From contig NW_006499799.1 in assembly GCF_000471905.2 (NCBI RefSeq), positions 3,438,719-3,502,718 of the forward strand: DNA of 64,000 bases. Direction: 5' to 3'. A program made the position numbers and the translations under genes. Origin of the DNA: Amborella trichopoda (taxonomy: Eukaryota > Streptophyta > Magnoliopsida > Amborellales > Amborellaceae). The notes beneath the pieces are model-generated. The model was not told the DNA's origin, ran no database searches, and saw nothing but the letters and a program-made list of their open reading frames with translations. Positions 42,441 to 53,520 of this stretch are shown here, piece by piece. The first letter of the stretch is position 1. Each line of letters begins with the position of its first letter.

Positions 42441-43153
42441 GCCAGCGTTGGCAGAGAGGTCACACGTGCCATGAATCCTAGTCGTGACACCTTGACTTCT
42501 GTCGCACTGACTGACAACCATCGCCACGTCCTTCAGTGCCGCCTCACACACGAGCGACTGATAACCGTATGACCTCCCCACGACGTTTCACCTCATATAA
42601 TGATACGCTTCTACGGCCGTTCGTCTTCCCTCGAAACTTCTGCCACACGGCTGAAAACTCACAAGAAAACTTTCCCGCCTATCCTTTTGACCTGGACTTC
42701 ACCAGAACCTCACCGAGAAACCTCTGCGATGCCACTAACAGTGTCAAAAATTGGAGATAATCCCGATAAACCTCTTGAAAGTGTCTGGAAACTTTTGCAA
42801 CACCACGAGTGGTGTCCGCAAATAACCACAACTGCAGGGAAACCGCTATCAAAAAGGAAAACGGCAGCCAAAATTTCTGCCCTTTCGTGGAAAACTTCCT
42901 CAAGGACTCTCCTTTCCCTACTATTCTCTCTGCAACTTCAGCGAATTCTAGGCAAAGTCTGCACACCAAAGGTCTTCTCTGTCAAACCCTTACCAAAATC
43001 CTACTGCCTACCGAAGAACCTTCTCCTCAGAAACTAATGCTGCAATCCCACTACTCGCTGGAAACTTCAACCGAGCACAATCTCCTCACGAGTAAAGAAA
43101 ACTTGCTTAAGTTTTTACCCTTGGTGAAAAATAAGGGAAAACGGGGTTTGCCC
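42441..43153 (-). other. Probable 5' UTR of the antisense gene
   Basis: Between the TATA box and the CGGTTGAG repeats. It contains several short ORFs on both strands without recognised similarity. No further gene is seen. Confidence 0.45.
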
Positions 43154-43163
43154 CCTTATATAG
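43154..43163 (-). promoter_or_regulatory. Candidate TATA box of the antisense gene
   Basis: The minus strand has CTATATAAGGGGGCAAACCC, a good TATA context, about 1.0 kb before the candidate ATG and directed at the antisense gene. Confidence 0.5.
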
Positions 43164-43279
43164 ACTACACTGCCCTCAAAAGCCCTTCACAAACTCGGAA
43201 TACTAGTAGTGTCCAAGGGAAGCCAAGCGACAATGAGCCGTGTCGGGCTTGGACACAAGGCCTGAGGTCGCTCTCATCG

Positions 43280-43760
43280 ATCCATCCCCAGCACCGATTG
43301 AAGCAACGCCAGGTAAGTTTCCAAATACAACCTCAGCACTGGTTGACTTAGCGTTGGGTATGTTTCCAAATACGACCCTAGCGCCGGTTGACTTAGGGCC
43401 GGATGTGTTTCCAAATAAACCTCAGTGTCGGGTGTGTTTCCAAATACAACCTTAACACAGAGTGTGTTTCCAAATACAACCTGAGCATCGGTTGACTTAG
43501 CGTCGGGTGTGTCTCCAAATAACTGTAGCGCCAGTTGAATTAACGTCGGGTGTGTTTCCAAATACGACCCTAGAGCCAGTTGACTTAGTGCCGGGTGTGT
43601 TTCCAAATACAACCTTAGTGCCGGTTGACTTAGCACTGGGTATGTCTCCAAAACAACCTTAGCACCGGTTGTCTTCAGATAATACCACAGGTCATTCACA
43701 ACTCCAGCTGAACGGCACCAGTTGTGTAGTGAGAACTCGGCGTCGGTTGAAAATTCGTGA
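43280..43760 (-). repeat. About 45-bp tandem repeat with CCGGTTGACTTAGC core
   Basis: Around ten units pairing GTGTGTTTCCAAATAC with CCTAGCGCCGGTTGACTTAG. Because the unit is about 45 bp, the minus strand holds a repetitive open frame (YLETHPALSQPAL repeated), judged a by-product. The array lies just upstream of the TATA box. Confidence 0.85.
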
Positions 43761-44279
43761 TAAACCATCAGTGCTACACATGGCGTCGGCCGTATTTCAA
43801 GCAGTGTATGCCCTACCACTATACCTAGTGGAGTTGTACCCAAGCCATGATGTGTCATCCCTACTAGATTTACACCCAGGATGTTGCACCTAAACTGTGA
43901 CTTCCCCAATGGAATCGGGAGTAGTCCTTCATCCCCGACAAGGAGTCACACTCATACTATGGCCCATCATCCCCAGTGAAGTTAGGGTAATTCTTACTTC
44001 CCCAATCCCCAGTGGATCACTTTCACAGTATGCTACCTTGCACCTCAAGGAATCAGGTTACCTGTTATAGAGACTCAACTTTCACCCAAAGAGTACGCTT
44101 ACCCCTTTTAAAACAACAGTGATGTCCACTTCTGCTAGTCATCCTTCATCCGGCAACATTTCCATCTGAGCCCTCAATTTGTGAATAGACTTAGCCATTT
44201 TATCCCTAGGGAGTCGAATTACCATCCATAGACCTATTCCCTACGAAACTCCACCTACATGGCGACCTACACGATGGTT
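43761..44279 (+). other. Non-coding stretch before the large array
   Basis: No gene, repeat or motif was recognised here; it joins the antisense gene's upstream region to the 3' UTR array. Confidence 0.5.
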
Positions 44280-46530
44280 TAGATGCACGACCTTAAACTC
44301 CATGGTCCAAACTATATGAACTTAAACTGTAGTTACAGTCCATACTGCATGACCCTAAATTGCTCAGCCACAGTTCATACTGCATGACCCTTAACTGCTC
44401 AGCCACAGTCCATACTGCATGACCCTAAATTGCTCAGCCTAAGTCCATATTGCATGACCCCAAGCTGCTCAGCCATGGTCCATACTGCATGACCCTAAAC
44501 TACTCAGCCATGGTCCATACTGCACGACCCTAAACTGCTCAGCCTCTGTCCATATTGCATGACCCTAAACTGCTCAGTCTTAGCCCATACTGCATGACCC
44601 TAAACTACTCAACCATGGTCTAGATGCACGACCCTAAACTCCATGTTCCAAACTCTACAACCTTAAAATGTAACGATGATCTAGATGCACGTCTCTAAAC
44701 TCCATGGTCCAAACTGTATGACCTTAAACTGTAAATGTGGTCCATACTACATGACCTTAAACTGCTCAGGCACGGTCATACTGCATGACCCTAAACTGCT
44801 CAGCCTTGGTTCATACTGCATGACCCTAAACTGCTCAGCCTCAATCCATACTGCATGACCTTAAAGTGCTCAGCCTCAGTCCATACTGCATGATCTTAAA
44901 CTGCTCAGCCTCGGTCTATACTACATGACCCTTAACTGCTTAGCACCATGGTCCGAACTATATGATCTTCAACTGTAGCGAAGGTCTAGTTACACGACCT
45001 TAAACTGCATGGTCTGAATTGTATGTCTTTAAACTGCATAATCACGGTCCAGCTGTATGACCTTAAATCATAGTATACGTCCTAGCCGCATGACGATAAA
45101 AGGCTCAACACCATGGTCCAAACTATATGACCTTGAACTGTAGCTTTGGTCTAGATACATGACTCTAAACTCCATGGTCCAAACTATATAACCTTAAACA
45201 AGCTGTGGTCCATACTGCATGACCAAAAACTGCTTAGCCTCAATCCATACTGCATGACCCAAAGCTGCTCAGCCTCGGTCCCTACTGCATGACCCTAAAC
45301 TGCTCAGCAATGGTATAGATGCACGACCCTAAACTGCATGGTCCAAACTATACGACCTTAAACTGTTGCGACAATCCGTACTGCATGACCCTAAACTGCT
45401 CAGCAATGGTATAGATGCACGACCCTAAACTGCATGGTCCAATCTATACGACCTTAAACTGTTGCGACGGTCCGTACTGCATGACCCTAAACGACTCTAC
45501 CTTAGTTCATACTGCATGACCCTAAACTGCTCAGCCTCGATCCATACTGCGTGACCCTATACTGCTCAGCCTAAGTCCATACTGCATGACCCTCAACTGC
45601 TCAGCCATAGTCCATACTGCATGATCCTAAACGTCTCAGCCTCAATCCATACTGCATGACCCTAAATTGCTCAGCCATAGTCCATATTGCATGACCCTAA
45701 TATGCTCAGCCACAGTCCATACTACATGACGCTAAACTGCTCAGCCTAGGTCCATATTGCATGACCCTAAGCTGCTCAATCTCGATCCATACTGCATGAC
45801 CCTAAACTACTCAGCCATGGTCTAGATGAACGACCCTAAACTCCATGGTCCAAACTATCTGACCTTAAACTGTACCGATGGTCTAGATGCATGACCTTAA
45901 ACTCGATGGTGCAAACTATACAACCTTAAACTGTAGCGATGGTCTAGATGCACGACCCTAAACTCCATGGTCCAAACTATTTGACCTTAAATTGTAGCTG
46001 TGGTCCATATTGCATGACCCTAAACTACTCATCCTTGGTCCATACTGCATGACCCTAAACTGCTCAGCCATGGTCCATACTGCATGACCCTAAACTGCTC
46101 TCTCTCGATCCATACTGTATGACCGTAAACTACTCAGCCTCGGTCCATACTGCATGACCCAAAACTGCTCAGCACCATGGTCCGAACTATATGACCTTAA
46201 AACTATAACGGAGGTCTAGTTGCACAACCTTAAACTGCATGGTCCTAGTTGTAGAACTTTAAACTACATAACCATGGTCCAGTTATATGACCTGAAACCA
46301 TATTACACGTCCTAGCTGCATGACGATAAAAGGCTCAGCACAATGGTCCGATTTATATGACCTTAAACTGTAGCGGAGGTCTAGTTGCACGACCTTAAAC
46401 TGCATGGTCCTAGTAGTACAACTTTAAACTACATAACCACTGTTCAATTGTATGACCTTAAACCATAGTACACATCCTGGCCGCATGGCGATAAACTGCT
46501 TCACGCAGGTCCTGGAGGCATGACCATAAA
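44280..46530 (+). repeat. Large 3' UTR tandem array of about 35-bp units, telo-box-like
   Basis: Around sixty diverged units of about 35 bp, the commonest reading TGCATGACCCTAAACTGC then TCAGCC and GGTCCATAC; variants have TATATGACCTTAAACTG or TGCACGACCCTAAACTCC. Most contain ACCCTAAAC. A higher-order alternation of unit types is visible at 44,900-45,200, 45,840-46,000 and 46,150-46,450. Arrays in this position are known from Tat/Ogre elements and have been proposed as a source of satellite DNA. Confidence 0.9.
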
Positions 46531-48170
46531 CTTGCCACCACATACGTGCACACACCTTTTCATGCACTTTCATGCACGCGTTCTCTAACCTACATATTAG
46601 TGTGCACACACTACCTTCATTACATCCCTATTGAGTTCATTCCTTTCATCATCCTACATCATTCTCCAATGAGTCTTACCCATGCTCACAAAACGGCAAA
46701 CCATCCTACCATTCACACTCGTCATAAGTTAGTGGGTCACCATCATCCACTCACATTTCATACATCATCCATCTCTCATAACTAGCCTCGAGCCATCTCC
46801 CCAAGTGAGCCAAACTACTGCCATACTCACTCTATGGCCTTCATAGACTGCCATCCATCACCATTACGGTCCAGCTATATGACCTTAAATCATAGTGCAC
46901 GTCCAAACTGCAATACGTTAAACTATTTTGCACAGGTCATGGAGGCGTGACCTTAAACACGTCTTCACAAAGAAAAAAAAGAAAAATAGGAATAATGGGC
47001 ATGGTGTATACCTGAACAAGGGTACGCTATGAGTAAAAATGACGGATAGGCATGGTCATGAAACCATGAGTAAAACAGTTCCGTGAATAAAAATTGGGCA
47101 CGATGAAAACCCGAAAGGGCATCGTGAGTAAAAATGGACAAAAAGGGTGGACATGACTGACAGGTCATGGGTAAAAGAGCCCCAAAAATGGACAAAAAGG
47201 GTGGACGCTTGGACCAATAAACAGGTTGATGTTGCACTCGTCTCAACAGGAAGCTTCAGCCCTCACTCAAAGAATAAAATCCTTGGTGGCATAAAACTAG
47301 GGATCCAAAAACATGAGCTTCAAGTAAAAGATTCCTACAGTTTGAGTCTAGTTGCAAAAAGGAATTGAAAGAAGACTCGCCAAGATGGCAAGACAAGTCT
47401 CATGACAAAGAGCATCATTCTCACAAGGTCATCAACATAGTTTCAGAAATGTTGACGATGCCCCAAAGAAGTTAAGTTAGTTATGACCTTGGACCGACAA
47501 TCGGGGTGATTGTTCTAGTTGCACGACAGTGGATAGGGGTGATTGTACCTAAACCTGGTCACCTCGACAAACTAAGGTACCCTACTTGTCAAGGAAAAAT
47601 GGGCCAACCAAACTTTGGACCAGCAATCGGCGTGACTGTCCTAGCTGAATAGCAGTGGGTAGGGGTGGTTGCACCTAAAGCTGATCACCATGAAATATTG
47701 AGGTACCCTACTCACTAAAGAATGACTAATTCATAAAGAAAACGGCACCGATGCAATGCCCTTTAGCACACCATTCATCCTTGAAATGTGGCTCAACACC
47801 AGAGGATGCAAGCAAACCCAGACCAAATGGGAACAGTTCCCTTCGACATGGCACTCAATTGCTAGATGGGCTTGATTCTGACTGACGAGGTCCATACAAA
47901 ATCCTCAGATTCAAAATCACAAACAGTCCACGTGAGGGTGAGGACTTCAACAAGATCCCTCAAAAAATTCTCTTCTCCCCCTAAAGTCTCCACGGACGGG
48001 CCGCAAACAATGCATCCCTATGTCTGAGTAGCCTAGTTACACCATTACATGAGTCTCCTCGGTGTTCACGTAGTCCTGTGGCTAGGGAGGAAAAAATAAA
48101 AGCCGAAGGAAACTTTTCAAATGATTGTCCTTCTCACTTCTTTTGAAGCACAACATTCGGTGGGCCAAGT
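46531..48170 (+). other. Distal 3' UTR of the composite element
   Basis: Non-coding. 46,540-47,290 matches copy 1 inverted, and 47,243-48,170 matches copies 6 and 7 (58,124-58,905; inverse of 63,099-64,000). It ends GGTGGGCCAAGT directly before the 3' LTR, which should contain the polypurine tract although it is only moderately purine-rich. Confidence 0.75.
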
Positions 48171-48414
48171 TGTTTGAACGTATTTTTCAACACCTTGGTC
48201 CCTGGTAGGAATCAAGTTAATAAAGCCTACAAAACAGTGAAGAATTTTGAGAGATGAATACGCTCACCAAATTTGAGAGCGATCCGAGTTGGAACTCTTC
48301 GTTCTAAGACGAACAAGCGTTGCCTCATTGTAAACAGACCCCTCGGCCTTCAGTTGATTCTTTGAGGATTCAATAAAATTTTGATTCATTGCTTAAGCCT
48401 GTGAGTACGTCTTG

Positions 48415-48655
48415 GAGAGAGAGAGTGGAGAGAGAAAAAAAAGATCGATACCCTTCAAGCAGGTAACTTTCTCTCTCCTCCTCTCTCTCTTTCTCCCTTC
48501 TCTCTCTCTTCTCTCTCTTTCTCTCTCTTTATTTTCTCTCTCTTTCTTTCTCTCTCTCTTTCATTCTATCTCTTTTTCTTATTCTCTCTTTTCTCTCTCT
48601 TTCTCTCTCTCTTTCTTCTAGCTCTCTTCTCTTTCTTCTTTCTCTCTCTCTATTA
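48415..48655 (+). repeat. CT tract in U5 of LTR-d
   Basis: About 240 bases of CTCTCTTT-type pyrimidine sequence, just downstream of the poly(A)-type signal. ORFs over it are Ser/Leu/Phe low complexity. Confidence 0.9.
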
Positions 48656-49440
48656 TTTTGTCAATTGGCAAGGCCCAGCACCGGTTGGTCTCTTTTATCT
48701 TCTTCGGTCAACTGGCGAGGCCTAGTGTCAGTTGGCCTCCTCTCTCTTCTTCTACCAGTCGGTGAGACCTAGCGTCTATTGGTCTTGTCTCTCTACTTCA
48801 ATCGGTTGATGAGGCCTAACGTCGATTGGTCTTTTCTCTCTGCTTCTATCAGTCGGCGAGGACAAGTGTCGATTGGTCTTCTCTCTCTGATTCTATCAGT
48901 TGGTGAGGCCTAGTGCCTGTTGGTATTCTCTCTCTATTTCTATCAGTCGGTGAGGCTTAGCGCTGCTTGCTCTTTTCTCTCTGCTTCTATCAATCGATGA
49001 GGCCTAGCATCGGTTGGTCGTCTCTCTCGGTTTCTATCAGTCGGCGAGGCCTAGTGTCGGTTGGTCTTCTCTTTATGCTTTTATCAGTCGATGAGGCCTA
49101 ACACCGGTTGGACTTCTCTCGCTGCTTCTATCAGTCGGTGAGGCCTAGCACCGGTTGGTCTTCTCTCTCTTCTTCTACCAATCGATGTGACCTAACGTCG
49201 GTTGGCTTTCTCTCTCTTCTTCTATCAATAGTGAGACATAGCATCAGTTGGTCGTCTCTCTCTTCTTCTATCAATCGGTGAGACTTAACGTCGGTTGGTT
49301 TTCTCTCACCTCTTTCGTCAGTCGATGAGACCTAGTGCCGACTGGTTTTCGCTCTCTTCTTCTGTCAGTTGGCGAGACTTAGCACCAGTTGGTTCTCTTC
49401 TTCTCTTCTCATCTGACATAGTCGGTGAAGTCAAGTGTCG
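48656..49440 (+). repeat. U5 array of LTR-d with CGGTTGG core
   Basis: About fourteen units of 50-58 bp, such as TCAGTCGGTGAGGCCTAGC, ACCGGTTGGTCTTCTCTCTC and TTCTTCTATC. Same family as the arrays in LTR-a and LTR-b. Confidence 0.9.
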
Positions 49441-50260
49441 ACTACTTCCTCCCTCTCCCATCTCCTGAAATAGTCGACAATGTTTAGCGTCAACGGCATC
49501 TCCTCTTCCTTCTTCTTCCTCCTGTCTTCAATCTACTCTCTCCTTCTATCTATTCCCTTCTTCTCTTTAACCATTCTTCGACTACTCTTTCGTTCGACCA
49601 AGAGGGATTAAGGTTAACACCTCTTGGTGGTCCTATCGTCTAGCTGTAATGTTGTTGCGCTATATGTGCTTGGCCCGCTTTACTGCCACGACAGACCGAC
49701 CATCATGCTTAGCTAGTTGATATTGGCAATAACGTCTAGTATCGATCCCATGAGCCAATCTCAATTACCGAGCCCGTTTCACCACCACCTTACGCCAATT
49801 ATCCACCAGCCTAGTCACTGCTCTGATCCTCTCGCTTGGTCGAATTCTTCTTCCCCCACCATCTCTCTTTCTTCGTTTTGAATACGTATGTGCGTGTATG
49901 TTCATCAAAGAGGAAAAGGGTGAGGCCTGACCCACCTGTCCCACACCTTTACCATAGATGTGTGTGATTGCATGAAAGCATAAAATAAGAAGAATATGAG
50001 CCAAGGGAGGCAATTCCGAACCAGTTTATCATGAGGGGGCTTTCTTCATGATATAAGAGGGTGCCCATGCGAATCAGCCCGAGTAAGTCCCTAACCCACC
50101 TTTAAATTCCTCTCTCATCGGTTGGTAACACCTACCCCCGTTTTTGGACGACGTTCCCAAGAGAGTGATCTCACAAACGTCCGAGGTCTCTCCTGAAACC
50201 CAAGACGCGTGCCGTCCAATCCTCCAAGGATCCAGAGGGCGAGATCGAAGTACCTAACCA

Positions 50261-50640
50261 CATAGTACCATCATTCACATAGTAGCTACCCATTCACATG
50301 ACACATAAGCAGCACGGTACCATCGATCACACTGTAGGTACCCATTCACATAACACATAAGCAACACGGTACCAACATTCACACAGTAGGTACCTACTCA
50401 CATAACACATAAGCAGCATGATACCATCATTCACACAATAGGTACCCATTCACATAACACATACGTCGCACGATAACATCCTTCACACAGTAGGTACCCA
50501 TTCACATAACACATAAGCAACACAGTACCACCATTCACATAGTAGGTACCCATTCACATAATACATAAGCTGCACGGTACCATCTTTCACGCAGTAGGTA
50601 CCCCTTTTCATAACACATAACACCTAGCACTTGTCACATA
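50261..50640 (-). repeat. 52-bp array in the LTR of copy 8
   Basis: About seven units of 52-53 bp with CATTCACATAACACATAAGC and GGTACCATCATTCACA. It is homologous to 55,505-56,095. Confidence 0.9.
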
Positions 50641-50880
50641 ACACTTATCTTGAAATCATGTACACATATAACTGAACATGTCTCAAGCTCTGGTACACAT
50701 ATCACTGAGCATGTATCAAAATCATACACACTCATCACTGAGCATGTCTCAAAATCGTGCATTCATAGCACAACAGGGCATACATCATAATCGTGCTTCC
50801 ATATCATAGTAGAGCATAACTCATTATCATGCATTCACATCATAATAGGGCATATTATGCACTCATTTCTCATTAGTAAC
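50641..50880 (-). repeat. Short degenerate repeats in the LTR of copy 8
   Basis: Irregular units with ACACATATCACTGAGCATGT and AGGGCATACATCATAATC at 35-40-bp spacing; also at 56,130-56,380 in the other LTR. Confidence 0.7.
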
Positions 50881-51639
50881 ACTTTCTAGGCTTATATAAA
50901 ACATCAGCAATTCATACATGAAATCATACCCCCATGCCCATTAACTCAAAAGACATCATCATACAATTTTCCTGTTTTTCACAGTGCACACAGTCCACTT
51001 CTAACGATCTATTGGGAGATTCAAAATCCATTTGGACCTGAGAACACTTTTATGAAAAAATTGGCTCATAAAAGCACAAATTTTGTGGAGGGGGTAACAC
51101 CAAAATTTGGTTTAAAGCTCATCAAAGTGGTTGGTGTTTTTTGGATAAAGTTCATGTCTTTGTAGCAGAAAATACAGTGCGACTTCATATTTTTATGATC
51201 TAAATAGCATGCATCAAAAAAAATTAGGAAAACATGGAACCTAGATCTACTTACCTACTACAAATGAAACTCCAACGTCTTCCTCCAACTTCTCCTTGAC
51301 TACCTAACTCCAAAGGCTAAGGTCCAAGCTTAAGGGACAAGGCTTGGAAAGGTCAAATGACAAAGGGAGGAGGGGTGAACGTATGTGAGAGCTAAAAACC
51401 CCATTTCATGTGTGGTGGGGTCTATAAAAAATCAAATATGGTGGCAGCTTGCCAAAGACAAGTGGTGGTAGCAAGTGATAAGTGGCATCACACAAATAAC
51501 AAGTGGTAAGAGGGAGGAGAGAGAAGGGCATGCATGGGGGACTACCATCATTGTGGGTACAACAAGCCCACACAAGCATGGAGAGAGAGAAGAAACTCCC
51601 TAGACTACTATTCACCACCCACGCACAGCCATGCGCTCA

Positions 51640-52070
51640 TCAACCCGCGCCCTCAACGCATGCGGTGATACTTCCTTATGCGTGGCGATAACACTCTGAC
51701 TCGCACGACTATACTCCAAATCACACGCGGCGTTCGTCCTCCATGCGCACAGCGTTAGTTCTCGATGTGCACGACGTTTCTCCCTTACGCACGCAATAAT
51801 ACTCCTCCATGTGCGCGGCGTTACGTTATTCTACGCATGGCGTTTCTCCCTTATGTGCGTGATGATACTCCTTGACTCGTGCAGCGTTACTCCAAACGAT
51901 GCTTCCCAAGCATCACCACTCTCTTTCCAACTCTCAGACGGTGCTACCTCACATCGATGCTCCAAACGGCATGGGTCCACCTCGCGCGGTGTTAGCCTCA
52001 TGGTCGCGTGGTGAAACTCCCTTCTTCTTCGAGCAATGTTAACCTTACGCACACGGTGTTAGCCTTCTTT
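51640..52070 (-). repeat. GC-rich degenerate repeats at the LTR start of copy 8
   Basis: Units of about 30-35 bp alternating GCGCGGCGTTACTCC-like and TTCTCCCTTACGC-like sequence, CpG-rich against an AT-rich background. Present in both LTRs (57,630-58,050). Being at the U3 start it could be regulatory (inference). Confidence 0.7.
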
Positions 52071-52127
52071 CATAGTTATCTCTCTACTGTTATGAGTGTC
52101 CTAGTCCAGAAAATTGGGATCCTTACA

Positions 52128-52139
52128 TCATCCCCCCCT
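52128..52139 (-). other. Polypurine tract of copy 8
   Basis: The minus-strand AAGGGGGGATGA lies directly before the LTR start TGTAAGGATC; it primes plus-strand DNA. Confidence 0.8.
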
Positions 52140-52479
52140 TAAAAATATTTTGTCCCCAAAATCATACTTACGAAACCAACAATTGGGGGAGGGCACCCAC
52201 ACATTCACTATTGTCTCAAACACCCTTCCGAGGTCTTATTCCCAACATCACATAGTTTGTACTTCATATTTCACATAGTGTTTTGCACTAACCATTCAAA
52301 TGCCTTAGTAATTCAGACATTCCATCAATCCATTTAACCATCGCTAACAAGTTGGCACACACACAATCATAGGTCAACCATTCAAGTTTAAGAAATCTCA
52401 TCGGTTCAACCACTACTAGCTGACGATTAGTATCAGTATGTAATTAGGTCCGACAATACTCACAAAGCGTTACCTTGTC
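52140..52479 (-). other. Non-coding 3' region of copy 8
   Basis: AT-rich, no gene or repeat recognised. Confidence 0.5.
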
Positions 52480-53100
52480 AATATCATCGTGCGATGCACT
52501 CAAGGCACGCACTATAGAAACTTAGAGTCACAACACTAGGCCCTGCAATACACTCAAAAAAGACATCTTGCTACAATCAATCACATAGTCAGGCCCTACA
52601 ATATGCTCAAAGTAGGCACCCTATCAGTATCAATCACAATAGTTGGGTCCTACAATACGCTCAAAGTAGGCACCATGGTACAATCACAATATTAGGTCCT
52701 GCAATACGCTCAAAGCAGGCACCCTACAAGCATCAGTCCTGGTCATGCGATATGCTCAAAGCATGCACCACAGAATCACAAAGACGGGCCTTACAATACG
52801 CTCAAAGTAGGCAGCACAGTACAATCACAATATCAGGTCTTGCAATATTCTCAAAGCAGGAACCCAACAAGCATCAGTCGTGGTCATGCGATATCCTCAA
52901 AGCATGCACCACAGAATCACAAAGTCAGGCCCTATAATATGCTCAAAGTAGGAACCAGGGTACAATCACAATATCAAGTCCTGCAATACACTGAAAGAAG
53001 GCACTTAACCATCACAAGCTCAGGCTCTATAATACGCTCAAAGTAAGCACCTAACAAATCACAATCACAATATCAACTCATGCAGTATGCTCAAGAAACC
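52480..53100 (-). repeat. Internal array of copy 8 (50-60-bp units)
   Basis: About ten diverged units with CAATACGCTCAAAGTAGGCA and ATCACAATATCAGGTCCTG. It lies in the 3' untranslated part of copy 8 and creates short ORFs with no coding evidence. Confidence 0.85.
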
Positions 53101-53520
53101 TCATAGTACTCACTACATTCATATTATGTTTCACACATCACATTTTACTCATTGTAAGATTGACCACATGGGTCACAACATAAACACTTATCACTTCAAT
53201 CATAGGGCATGTATTAGCTCTCACTAGATGGGATAGGACATACCCCTCAAGCAAAGTTCCACACAGTTATCATACAAAAAGGATCTCTAAGGATCCTTCA
53301 AATCAGTTGTACACAATCAAAGCACAATCAGGCAGTAAAGGTCCAAAATTCATTAGGTATGCCAAAATATGGTATTACAATCACAGTGAGAGGGTACAAG
53401 GTCCAACAAAACTTTGGATTTTTCATTCCAACTAAAGCACACTCTTAGTTCCTTAAAGTCGAAGCCTTAGCTCTTTCCCCTTCAAGTGCAAATACCCAAC
53501 CCTAAGCTTTGGGTCTAGGT
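53101..53520 (-). other. Non-coding part of copy 8 between array and gag
   Basis: No gene, repeat or motif recognised. In a complete element the pol genes would be here. Confidence 0.5.

Larger units (their letters stand above)
20598..50260 (+). mobile_element. Composite Tat element: one RT-form body plus two gag-PR bodies (copies 3, 4, 5)
   Basis: Plus strand. A 5' LTR remnant (20,598-20,901) and PBS start it and a 3' LTR (48,171-50,260) ends it; no LTR was seen between. Inside are copy 3 (20,905 to about 29,004: ORF1, gag, RT, RH, aRH, IN), copy 4 (about 29,005-35,342: end of ORF1, gag, protease, deleted antisense gene, UTR) and copy 5 (about 35,343-48,170: gag knuckles, protease, antisense PMD gene, UTR, arrays). 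It sits within the LTR array of copy 8; CATAG (50,261-50,265) is the candidate right target duplicate. Whether the three bodies moved as one unit or were joined by later recombination is not settled. Confidence 0.65.
48171..50260 (+). repeat. LTR-d: 3' LTR of the composite
   Basis: Starts TGTTTGAACG and ends TACCTAACCA, 2,090 bp. Most of U3 including the TATA box is missing compared with LTR-b (3,166 bp). A short U3 segment (about 48,249-48,296) is in inverse orientation. The CAATAAAATTTTG signal (48,368-48,385 region), CT tract, CGGTTGG array and U5 end are kept. Confidence 0.9.
50261..52127 (-). repeat. 3' LTR of copy 8, cut by the composite
   Basis: It matches the right LTR from the array at 55,505 to the start TGTAAGGATCCC. 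It lacks about 430 bp present in the right LTR (56,700-57,130 region), and its last part (homologous to 54,556-55,500) is cut off by the insertion of the composite. Confidence 0.85.

Noticed and set aside
42536-43351. Plus-strand ORFs of 74-180 codons as an extra sense gene
   Set aside because: No recognised motif, not kept in copy 4, and they overlap the probable antisense 5' region.
43274-43909. 211-codon minus-strand ORF with repeated YLETHPALSQPAL
   Set aside because: It is the translation of a 45-bp tandem repeat; copy 4 has no counterpart, and it lies upstream of the antisense gene's TATA box.
44280-46530. CRISPR-like array of short repeats
   Set aside because: Units are contiguous and diverged, without unique spacers, and sit in a plant retrotransposon 3' UTR.
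1-47290. Large inverted repeat (1-1,780 versus 44,280-47,290) as a possible terminal inverted repeat of a DNA transposon
   Set aside because: Explained by two retrotransposons of one family in opposite orientation sharing the 3' UTR.
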